A stretch of DNA of 20,000 nucleotides, taken from positions 1 to 20,000 of the forward strand of contig CABPSV020000143.1 in assembly GCA_902459845.2 (NCBI GenBank), given 5' to 3'. Source of the stretch: Hepatocystis sp. ex Piliocolobus tephrosceles (taxonomy: Eukaryota; Apicomplexa; Aconoidasida; Haemosporida; Plasmodiidae). A program made the position numbers and the translations under genes. Shown one piece after another: positions 1-10,700 of this stretch (position 1 is its first letter; the number at the start of each line of letters is the position of its first letter). The notes under the pieces were generated by a model, which was given only the letters and a program-made list of their open reading frames with translations, ran no database searches and had not been told where the DNA came from.

Positions 1-231
1 AAAAGTAGGAGTAAAAGTAGGAGTAAAAGTAGGAGTAAAAGTAGGAGTAAAAGTAGGAGTAAAAGTAGGAGTAAAAGTAGGAGTAAAAGTAGGAGTAAAA
101 GTAGGTGTAAAAGTAGGAGTGAGAGTAAAAGTAAGAGCAGAAGTATGAGCAGAAGTATGAGCAGAAGTAAGAGTAAAAGTAAGAGCAGAAGTATGAGCAG
201 AAGTATGAGCAGAAGTAAGAGTAAAAGTAGT
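1..231 (+). repeat. 12-base tandem array encoding KSRS/SRSM
   Basis: The unit AGTAGGAGTAAA is almost perfect from 1 to about 120, with one A-to-T change at about 106 that turns Ser into Cys. From 121 to 231 it becomes a diverged version (AGCAGAAGTATG, AAAAGTAAGAGC). The period is a multiple of three and stays in the reading frame of the partial gene. The array may extend left of the window. Confidence 0.9.
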
Positions 232-333
232 GATAGAAATATATGTGTATCTGTTGATGATAAGGATAATGCAGTTTCTGAAGAAAAAAATATAAAAAAT
301 TTTTTTTCTTTTTTCTTACATAAAACAACATAG
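1..333 (+). CDS. 3' end of an Arg/Ser/Lys-repeat protein (5' partial)
   Basis: The frame is open from base 1 to a TAG stop at 331-333, giving the last 110 residues of a protein that begins left of the window. The first 76 or so residues are a run of SRSK units from a 12-base repeat, degenerating into SRSMSRSKSK variants. A non-repetitive acidic/hydrophilic tail follows (SSDRNICVSVDDKDNAVSEE) and the protein ends in FFSFFLHKTT. Ser-Arg dipeptide runs are typical of RS domains in splicing and mRNA-handling proteins, but repeats of this kind also occur in unrelated Plasmodium proteins, and no folded domain is in view, so I assign no function. The last 15 residues follow a T-rich homopolymer (301-316), and coding-like sequence continues downstream in other frames, so the stop may not be the ancestral one. 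The gene converges on the PI 4-kinase gene. Confidence 0.7.
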   Translation, partial: KSRSKSRSKSRSKSRSKSRSKSRSKSRSKSRSKSRCKSRSESKSKSRSMSRSMSRSKSKSKSRSMSRSMSRSKSKSSDRNICVSVDDKDNAVSEEKNIKNFFSFFLHKTT

Positions 334-343
334 TGAAAAATAA

Positions 344-438
344 AATAAAAATAAAAATATACTAGAACAAACACAAACAGCCATGAGTGGCAATAATGCA
401 GATCAAAGTAATAACACATGTACTGTTTTGATATGTTC

Positions 439-469
<31 letters not shown>

Positions 470-945
470 TTATTAGTAAAAAAAAAAAAGAATACGACAT
501 AAATGATTATTGTAGTAGTAACAGCAATAGCTACTTTTGTGATGACAAAAAAAATTCCATATATCACTACAATAAACATATTAATTACCATATTAATGAC
601 CTTATTAATGACCTTATTAATGACCTTATTTATAATAGTACTAATTTGTTATATGATTAAAAAAAAAGGAAATCGGCAAATCTCTAAAACGATGGTTTAT
701 GTATATAAAATGAAAAAAAGTGAACGAATAACAAAACGATGAAAAAATAAATGACAGACATGTACATAAACAAGAACAAAAACTGTATGTACAAGTGCGA
801 TGAAAATAACAATCATAATAACAATTGAAATAAAAACAAAAAAATTATAAAACTGATAGTAATAGTAATATAAATGGTAATAACCATTATGATCTTTTTA
901 ACGATGTGAGTGTAAGTTATAGTAATTTAAACTTACACATATGTT
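344..945 (+). pseudogene. Coding-like remnant in three plus-strand frames
   Basis: Directly downstream of the SR-tail gene the plus strand reads like Plasmodium coding sequence, but no frame stays open. Frame 2 from 344 gives a stretch containing EQTQTAMSGNNADQSNNTCT and ends at a 27-base A run. Frame 1 from about 490 gives EYDINDYCSSNSNSYFCDDK and a 12-base in-frame repeat (INDLINDL, 592-630), ending at 660. Frame 2 then gives GNRQISKTMVYVYKMKKSER up to 742. Frame 3 gives QNDEKINDRHVHKQEQ. Frame 1 gives YKCDENNNHNNN. Frame 3 gives TDSNSNINGNNHYDLFNDVS and ends at a TAA at 943-945. Two of the frame changes lie at A homopolymers. The simplest reading is an eroded 3' extension of the upstream gene. 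Unrecognised exons or indel errors in the assembly are alternatives. No homology is recognised. Confidence 0.35.
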
Positions 946-985
946 AAGAAAATCTTATATGCACATATATATATATCATTTTTTG

Positions 986-1046
<61 letters not shown>

Positions 1047-1763
1047 CGTATCTCATGTTATATATTTTATCATTTTACAACTTTATTATTTTATCATCCC
1101 ATCTTTTCATAACTTTATTATTTTTATCTACTTTAATTTTTTTTGTTAGACTTTTTGTCAGAATTTAATGCATTTATATTTTATAAAACTTGTGTTGATT
1201 TCTTCATTATTTTATTTTTAACATGTAAGTTTTAAACATATATTTAAAATGACGTGCGTATATATATACATTTATATATACATTTATATATGTGCGTGTA
1301 GTACATATGTATGTAAACACGTACTGATTCTTTTTTTTTAATTTTTTTTTCTATTTATATTGTGTTTAACTATAATATAAACCTCATGTTACGTCTTATA
1401 AATAAATTACAAATACAACTTTTTTTTTTTTTTTAAATAAAACCATTTAAATGATAAAAAAATATTATTATTAACTATGAAATGGAAAATGTAAGGACAT
1501 AAAAAAAAAAAAAAAAGGTTTAAACAGAAAATATAAATACATATATATATATATATATATTATGGTGTTGTATTTTAAAAAAATGCAGAAAGGCTAATGT
1601 CCAGTTAATATTTTTTTTTTTTTTTTTGTTGTTGCTGCTGTTTAAATATATACAATTCCACGACTTTTGTGAAAAAACATATACTACTAGCAAGAAAATA
1701 AATATAATACTTTTTTTTTTTTATTCTTTTTGTTGTTACATTTGTCGCTCCATAATAAGTATA
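946..1763. other. Convergent intergenic region with T tracts
   Basis: This gene-free stretch lies between the left plus-strand sequence and the end of the minus-strand kinase gene, and should hold both 3' untranslated regions. It contains a 47-base T run (998-1044), smaller T or A runs (about 1420-1433, 1500-1516, 1610-1627) and an AT dinucleotide tract near 1540-1561. Short open frames here are homopolymer reading. I see no RNA gene, and no convincing polyadenylation signal can be picked out in such A-rich DNA. Confidence 0.7.
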
Positions 1764-4700
1764 TCACTGAATACCTTGTTGTATGTTTTGAATGTAATCA
1801 TACATAATAGTTGTTATATTATTATATGCCTGGTGAATTTTGTTTACCATAAAAATACTTGCGTCATTGTCACTTTTATTTAACATTAATCGCTTCCTAA
1901 CAATTTGAAAAAATTGTGCAGGTATTATGAATATATAAATATATATATGTATATATTCATATATGTATATGTATTTACGGATAAATCGAAAATTGTATCT
2001 TATACGTGAATAAGTGAATGTATGTTTATTTATTTTTTTTTTTTTTTTTGTTCTCTTCCTTTTTCCTTACTTCAACTTTTCCACTGTGTTGTATTTAAAA
2101 CAATTAATGTCAGAATTCGACAAACTTTGTACTGAAGATATTACCCAATCGCTTTTTTCTCGTAACAGTAGGAATCTAACATAAGTTATTACAACGTAAA
2201 AATAAAGAGCACATATGTATATATATATATATATATATATATTACGTAAGTGTGGTGCATACATATATGAACACAGTTTTGTGTGTTTTTTTTTTTTTTT
2301 TTTTTCATATAAAACAAAGTAAAATGTTTTTTTGTGTTGTTTTGTTTTGCATGGTTTAAATCTCACCCTTTTACTACCAACTGAATATAAGTAAAAATAA
2401 AATACTGCTTATGGTGACTTTCAATAGTTAAAAGCATAATCATTTCTCTAGTTAACTTGAATGGCGCTAACTCAAAATTAATGGAAATCCCTAAACATAT
2501 CAAAAAAAAAAAAAAAAAAAAAAAAATTAACAAGACTATGCATTATAATTCGAACACACCGATTTTTCGCATGTATAAGAAATTGCAACACATATATAAA
2601 GGTGTTAAATACATAAAATATAAAATTATGTGTTTAAAAATTATGTGTTTAAAAACTATATGTTTAAAAATTATGTGTTTAAAAATTATGTGTTTAAAAA
2701 CTATGTGTTTAAAAAATATGTGTTTAAAAAATATGTGTTTAAAAACTATGTAATTAAACAAAAGAGTTCATGCTCATGTTCATGCCTATGCGCACACATA
2801 CCCGGATATATATTCAGAATATAACCAAAGTCGATGTGTATTATATTTCCATAATCATCAAACAATAAGTTTCCATTATGTCTGTCTTTTACTTGCAAAA
2901 TAAAAGACAACAATGAATATGCTGCCAATGAGTATATAAAATTTTTTAAAGCATAAATATACAAATTAATATTTGAGAAATTTTGATAATAAAATTTTAA
3001 TAAATTTTTATATTTTTTTCCTATTTCATGTCTGCTTTTTGTGTTTGTTAATACTTCAATAACTGCACCAAAATTTTCAAATTTTTTTTTTTTTGTTTTT
3101 TTCGTTTTGTTTGTTTTATCCTGTTTATTGCTTTTAAATAAATGAAAAGAAAAAAAGTAATTTCTCTTTTTTTGTGTTATGTAATTACTATTATCGTTGC
3201 TAGGTGTGTCAGTAGCAACAGAAGCAGAGTCTACCATATTGGTACGTTTTTCATTTGTTTTTTTAAGATCAAGTCTTATCTTTGTGTTTCCCATATATTG
3301 TGAACAACGTCCATTATCTTTATTTAACTCCGTATAAATAAATTTGTTCGTTATAATACTATAAGGAAATAAATTATAAAATCCTTTATAATCACTTAAA
3401 ATGTGAATAAATATATGTATGATTTGAACAACTAGTTTATCTTGTCTTACATCATCATTTACCTTGTAAATGTACGATAAGCATTCGTACTCATATTTTT
3501 TATCATCACATTTGTTTTCATTCTCTTCTCTTTTTTCATTCTCTTCTCTTTTTTCATTCTCTTCTCTTTTTTCATTCTCTTCTCTTTTTTCATTCTCTTC
3601 TCTTTTTTCATTCTCTTCTCTATTTTCATTCTCTTCTCTTGTTTCATTCACTTTTCTCTTTTCATTCATTCGTTTTTCAATTTTGTTACTTATTAACTTT
3701 TTATTTGATATGTTCGATACACCTGTTATGTTTGAAGCAAAGCTAATTGACTTGACACTTTCATTTTTATTTAATTTGTTTACAAATTTCTGTTTACTCT
3801 TTTCAGGTATATTTTTAGTTACGTTATTATTAATTAAATCACGATTTTCTGTATATTCTTCTGTTTTTTTTTTCATTCCTATTTTTATATTTGAAAATTT
3901 ATTTTTATTATCAACATATATATCATAATCAAAAATATTATTATCGTTATTCGTATTATATATACTCGTTTGAGATGTTAAATTATTAACAAGGTTTTTT
4001 TTCATAATATTTTTGTTGTTATCCATAATGTTGATATTTTTCTTACTATTACTAATATTACTAATATCTTTATTACTACTTATCTTATCATATTGTAACG
4101 AAGGACAACTTTCATTACTAACAGTTGAATAATTACGATAACATATGTGGTAAGGGTCTCTAGGTTTAACAGTATTAAAAGATAAAAGAAGAGGCGAACG
4201 GGTTGCTGACATTAAAATTTTGATCGAATCAGATAAATTATATACAATATTATTATTTGTTAATAATTTTAATATTTTAATATTAATATTATTTAACAAA
4301 TTTTTTAATTCCATTTTTACAAAACATAATTGAATATCTTTATTTAGTTTAGAAGCCTCATGACTTATACTAAATATACTATTATGAAAACGACAAGATT
4401 CTAATAAAATTTGTTTCCTTTTTAAAGATATATTTTGCAATAATAAGTTTTTAATTAAACAACATTTTAAACATAAAACTTGTTTTTTTTTTATATAATC
4501 ATTATATCTATAAAAAATAAAATTGTTAATGTTTAAATTATTTGTTGATTTATCCCTACGATTTTTATCATAACTTAATGCATTCGTTTTATATTTTATT
4601 AATTTGTAAAAGAAATCTTTCAATTTGTTCCTTTTTTTAACAAATAAATTATTATTATCAAAAAACATATCTTTTTTAACTAAAATTTGTTCATTAATAT

Positions 4701-7700
4701 TATTAGTCTGTTCATATATACTTAAAATATTATTACTACATTTTTTATCATTTCTATATTTTAATGCTAAGTAATTCGTTTCTTCATTTTTATGGTGGTC
4801 TATCCCTTTGTTGTTATCATCCGGCTCCAAATACATAGTACAATAAAAATGTTCATCATCTATATACGTGTGCAAATTAACAAAAAATGTATATAAAAAC
4901 TGAAACGAATGTAAAGCAAAAAAAATAATAAAAAATAAAACTCGATTCCCCAAATCCACCTTTAAATATTCAAACAATTGTAAAAGTATAGCATTTGTAA
5001 TTGTATTTTTTTTATACAAATAAACTAAATTATTAACTGCCAATGTTTTAAAAAAAAGAGAAAATTGTGGATGACTATGTAATATATTAATAATACTATT
5101 TAAACTAAAATTATTACAATATAAAAATAAAACATTAGATAAAGGAACATATGTTATTTTATTTTTATTAATTGAAAAAAAATTATATTTATTTAAAGAT
5201 AATTTATTATTTATATATATACTCATAATATATTGATTTATCATATTCGTCATATCTTTATATTCATATAAACATAAAAAATCACTTAACTGATGTATAT
5301 TCTGATTTAAGAAATTTATTATTTTTATTATAAATAAATTAAATAATTTATTATTATTATGCATATGACATTGTATATATTTTATAATCATCAATAATGA
5401 ATACTTATTTATAGTATCATTCATTTCGTTAGAATTATATACATTAAACAGTTTGGTATAATCGGATATAACCATACATGTATATATATACTCCAATTTC
5501 TTATATATTTTATAATATATCGAAATGTTATGTTTATAATAATAAGAAAATAATAGCTCTAATAAACGCTTATTTATTTTTATTTTCTGATCTAATATAT
5601 CAATTTTCTTTTTATAAAATGTATTAAAATTAGAATATAAAGAACAACTATTAATAATGTTATTAATATAATTATTTATTTTTTTTTCTTTATTACTATT
5701 ACTATTACTACTAAATGTAAGAAATAGTTGCCTTATTCTTTCAATATTTTCTTCTTCAGCATTTATATTTATTTTTAATATTTTATTAACATTACTTTTT
5801 ACAATACTTTTTGGTCGATATTTTAAATACAGTTCGTCCATTTGTTTATTGCTAAGTGTTACTTTCTTATTTAACAATAATTTTTTATGGTATTTATTTT
5901 CATTTTTATATATAGATGTGTTATTCACCATATGTCCTTTCTTATATGATCCAGTATAATCACCTATATGTTTATTCTGATACTTATTTTTGTTTGTGAA
6001 ACTTTCAAGGTTCGGCGTTTTTTTTCTGTTAAACAAATTTCTTATAGGAGGCCACATTTTATCCTGGTATTTAAAATTACTTTTTCTTTTTTCTTTTTTT
6101 TTTTTTTCATCTCTTGTATTGTTGTTGTAGGAATGTTTTTTTATTTTTATTTTTTTATGGTCTCTATCGTCGGTATTACTCATGTCTATATTGCTACTGC
6201 GCATGCTCTTACTACTATTGCGCATGCTCTTACTACTATTGCGCATGCTCTTACTACTATTGCGCATATCTTTACTACTATTGCGCATATCTTTACTACT
6301 ATTGCGCATATCTTTACTACTATTGCGCATATCTTTACTACTATTGCGCATATCTTTACTACTATTGCGCATATCTTTACTACTATTACTCATGCCTTTA
6401 CTACTATTACTTTTTTTCCTTTTCTCATTTTGCTTTTTTTTATTACTATTACCTTTTCCATTTTCATTTCGTTTCTTTTTCATTTCTTTTAAACTAAGAC
6501 TTTTTACCAATCTCTGACCAATCTTCTTTCCGCTGTTGCTGCTCTTGACATTTTCTAAACTTTGATAATGAAAATATGAGTACTGCATAAACGTTTTATT
6601 TCTTTTTTTTTCTTTCTTCTCACTTTGATCTAATTTATTATCATTTGAAATATTTTTACTTTTTAGCGAAATGTCAACACTTTTGCTTTTTAATTTCTTG
6701 TCACATTGCTGGTATTTCAATATATCCAATTTTTTATTGTTTATGTTTGCACCTGTACCTTCATAGGTACCCCTATTTGCATCAATTTTTACTATTTTTT
6801 TTTTTTTTTTTTTTTTTTTATAACCACTTTCCCCTTTTACATCATTTTTAATTAACTCTTTATTTTTATTATTTTCATTTCGTGATGCCTTTTTTATATA
6901 TGTCATTTTTTGATTTATTATTTTATCATCGAAATTCGTATCAGCATTAGTTATATTTGTATAGCACTCATTATACACAGTTGTGTTATTTTCTTTTTTA
7001 GTACTATACAAACTTTTACTTTTATTATATTTATTAGTATATATTCTTTTTAAATTATTATACAACTCAATTCCTGACTTGGTTTTTCTATTTGGTACTA
7101 CTACTTCACCATAATCATATTTATTATTATCACTTTTTTTCTTAAACCTATTTTTATTATATGTCTCATTTTCATAACTAATATAAGTGTTATTTTTTAC
7201 ATTATTTTTATCCGAATACCACCCAGAAATATGAATATCGCGATTTCTATTACTTTCACTGTTACTATAATCATTACTATCAACAATGATACTATGACCG
7301 CTATCCATCATACTACCTGTAAAAGATAAACTACTCTCAAACGATGTATCTGATATGGATTTGTTGTTATCATATACAGTTTTTAACTTCATACTTTGTC
7401 TTGTATTCTTATCTAATACATTTATGTTAATATTTTTATAATCATTTTTTAAAGACTTAGTATTATGTTCTAAAAATACATATTTCATATTATTAAATAT
7501 ACACATATCTGTAAAAAGTTTAAATTTGTATAAATTCATATATATACTGTCTGTCATACGTAATATACTCAAAATAATAAAATCTATATTAATAAAATTA
7601 TTACTATTCAATATAATTGAATAATCGTTTTTTATTTTAACATTTGTAATTATTGCATTAGAAAAAGTTGTATTACCACTAGTTGTATATTTGTTATAAC

Positions 7701-10700
7701 TATTATAATTACCATTTTGAAATATTAATTTTCTTTGTTCATTAAATTTTTCACATAAATGTGAAGATCCACTTTTTTTTATATATGTATATTTCATTTC
7801 TAGTATATAAGCCATACAATTAAAAATTAAATTACAAATATATACAAACTTATTAATACAAGTACAACTTAATTCTTCTTTTAAGTTATAATCGTATAAA
7901 CTTGTTTTATTTATTTTTTTTAAATTTAACATTTTTTTATATGTATTGAATAAAAGGCGGTCGTGCTCTTTGTCTTTTAATAAATAAACATACTCATCGT
8001 CATTAATGTTACTGTTATTGTTACTCTTATTGTTACTCTTATTGTCATCATTACCGTTACCATTATTGTTAGTGTTATCACCGTTTTTTACTTTATTACT
8101 TTCACTACTCATTCTTTTATTTTTTTCTTTTTCATTATTAATATGTGCATATATATGTAATTTATCTTTTATTTTTTCTCTATTTTTTTCGGTACTGAAT
8201 TTTAAGGACATGTTGGGGTACCGCTGTTGCATGTGGTGCTGTTCAACTTTCGTATCAAGCCTTTCTTGTTTTGTTTTAAAAATGTTATCTTTAAAACAAG
8301 GAAAAGCATTGTTACTATATTCGTTAAACGTGCTGCTTCGTTTTGTTTTGTCATCTCCATTAGCAAAGTTATCAAACTTTTTGAATATTACTTTATCACA
8401 TGACTCGCGTTGATGCTGTTTTATATATTCTTTTTTTTTTTGTATATTTTTTTTTTCTCCCTTTTCTTTCATATGTTCAACGAACTCATTTCCTTTTTGT
8501 TCTTTTAAACTGCCCTTGTTTAAACTTAAGTTAACCCTATACACTTCACTCAAATTCTTTGTTTCTGTTTCTGTTTCTGTTTCTGTTTCTGTTTCTGTTT
8601 CTGTTGCTGTTGCTGTTGCTGTTACTGTTGCTGTTGCTGTTGCTGTAGCTGTTTCTGCTTTAGCTTCTGCTAAATGAAATGTTCTATTGTTTACGTAATT
8701 TTGTTTACTTTTCAAAATAGTATCTCCCATGTTTTCAAAAGAAGTTAAACCTGTATCCTTTTTATATATATCTTCTTTTTCATAAGATATTAGGTTAAGT
8801 TCGCTTTCTTCTTTATTTGATACAAATCCTATACTATATGAAGAATGTTGTTGTTTATTATATGTATATTCAGTAGTTTCTACTGTTTGTTCTTTTTTTT
8901 TATTAACATTATTTTCCTCTTCGAAGATTGTTTGACTTAACAATTCCTTATCATCATGCAAAACCATCGAATATTTGTTTAAGCAACTATTACAATATAT
9001 GTCACTTGAGGCATTATTAAAATTATAAAAAAAGAAACATAAAAAAAAAAAACATTTTTGTAATAAAGTTTTATTCAAATCAAAAACGTCACAAACACAT
9101 AATGTTTTAATTTGTTCTTCTATATATGTATTTGTTTCTATTTTGTGTTTTTCATACGTACTACATTTGTTATTAACTGTCAGTGTATATAAATTGTAAA
9201 AAGTAAAAAAAATATGCTTATTATTTGAGTACAAAAAATAATTGTATTTATATTTACCATATAATTTACATAAATAATTATTATTATGAACAAAATTGGA
9301 AATATAATTAAATATTCGAGTTAAAATTAAAAATAAAATACATATTAAATCATAACTTACTTTTATTATTTTAAAATTATACAAATATATATTATTTATT
9401 CCTTGTAAGTCTATGTAATTGTATTTATCTTTTATTTGTGTATTCTCGTTAATATAAAAATTTAAAAATAACGAAATACATGATGTATCATTAAAAAAGT
9501 CTAAAAAATAATAGCTACTTTTAATATTTCTTTGATAATAATTTCTTAAATACTTTTTCATTTTTTTTTTATATATCATATCTAACTCTAGATAAACATT
9601 TTTATAAATGCAATCATTATAATCACTTAATAAAGAATCTTCTGTTTCGCTTTTTTCATATGTGTTTGTTTCATAGGATAAATTATTTGTTCTTTTCGTT
9701 TTGTAACGAGTATATGATATTTTACTCAGTCCTTTCTTATTTATATTGTTTTCGTTTGTCCGTGTATCGGGTACTAACTTAACACCCTCTTGCTCATTTA
9801 CAACTTCATTATTATATTTTTGATTTTTTTTTTTTTTTTTTTCATTATATTGTTTTTCTTTTACTTGATCAAACAAAGAATCTGTCTTTTTTTTGTAATT
9901 ATGAAAATGTACATTATCATTTTTATCAAAATTTAAATGATAAAATGTTTTTATGTGTTGTATTTTATTCATAATATTAGAAAAAAAATACATGTATGTA
10001 TTTTTAAAAACATGTTTGATATCTTTTAAAAAATGGTAATTACTATAATTTAAACTCATACATGTACTACTAAAGATGTCAAAAAAATTTAACATTACAA
10101 GTAAATAATCACATACATAAGGAATATTAAAAAAATAAATACTGACCATCTTTTTTATTAAATATTCATTATATTTATTAAATTTATCTATTTTTTTTTT
10201 TAAAAATTGTTGCTTGTTCGAATTTATATTATTATAAATTAATATCATTATATTAATAATTGTATATAACATTACAACATTATTAATATATGTTTTATAC
10301 TGTTCTAAAAAACCATAGTTAGATATATTCTTATTTTCTAATTCTCTTTTTATAGATATATGTTGTTTAATAATATAATTATTTATATACTGTTTTATCA
10401 TAATAATATCACTTTCGAAAAACCATTCCTCGAGTCGATTTATTACTTTACTGTTTTTATTTGTAACATTCGTTTTGCTACTGTAACTTTCTTTACTACT
10501 ACTTTTTTTGCTACACTTTTTGTAATTACTATTACTTAGTCTAGTACTATCACCAAAATAACACTCATTATTATCAAAGTCAGATATATATTCCCTTTCA
10601 AAAGGTAATGTTCTGTATCTATCTCGTTCGATAACCCCTGTATTACTTGCATCGCTCTCATTTACAGAACCCACATTACTAAAATCATCATATAAACTTA

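Larger units (their letters stand above)
1764..4232 (-). other. Split PI3/4-kinase catalytic domain with two large inserts
   Basis: The domain runs from about residue 4587 to the C-terminus and is spread over the last four exons. All core landmarks are present: first strand SPLLLSFNT (about 4166-4230), catalytic Lys in [11 protein letters not shown] (codon at 3465-3463), KDRHNGN (Asp codon 2886-2884) and IDFG (Asp codon 2832-2830). Two inserts break the N-lobe. One of about 200 residues lies between the first strand and the catalytic Lys and contains the REENEK repeat. Another, roughly 90 residues and rich in Lys, Asn and Ser, lies between FPYSIITNK and [13 protein letters not shown]. Lys to loop Asp is 193 residues, longer than in textbook PI kinases. 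Activity is likely because every catalytic residue I can check is kept. Confidence 0.85.

Noticed and set aside
503..742. 79-residue plus-strand frame with a hydrophobic segment
   Set aside because: The hydrophobic part is another-frame reading of the Asn/Ser-rich block and its INDL repeat. Only its end (GNRQISKTM) looks coding, and I placed that in the remnant.
2067..2366. 99-residue minus-strand frame as a separate small gene
   Set aside because: Its last part is kinase exon 5; the first two thirds (poly-Lys and IYIYIY) are intron 4.
2457..2824. Plus-strand frames with MCLK and FKNY repeats
   Set aside because: They are translations of the 15-base intronic minisatellite, overlapping exon 4 of the kinase on the other strand.
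3470..3928. 152-residue plus-strand open frame rich in FSFSSL repeats
   Set aside because: It is the antisense reading of the REENEK repeat in the kinase exon.
5968..6517. Three overlapping plus-strand frames (AHALTTI, YYCAYLY, LLLLRIS repeats)
   Set aside because: All three are antisense readings of the 21-base NSSKDMR array, open only because the unit is 3n and stop-free.
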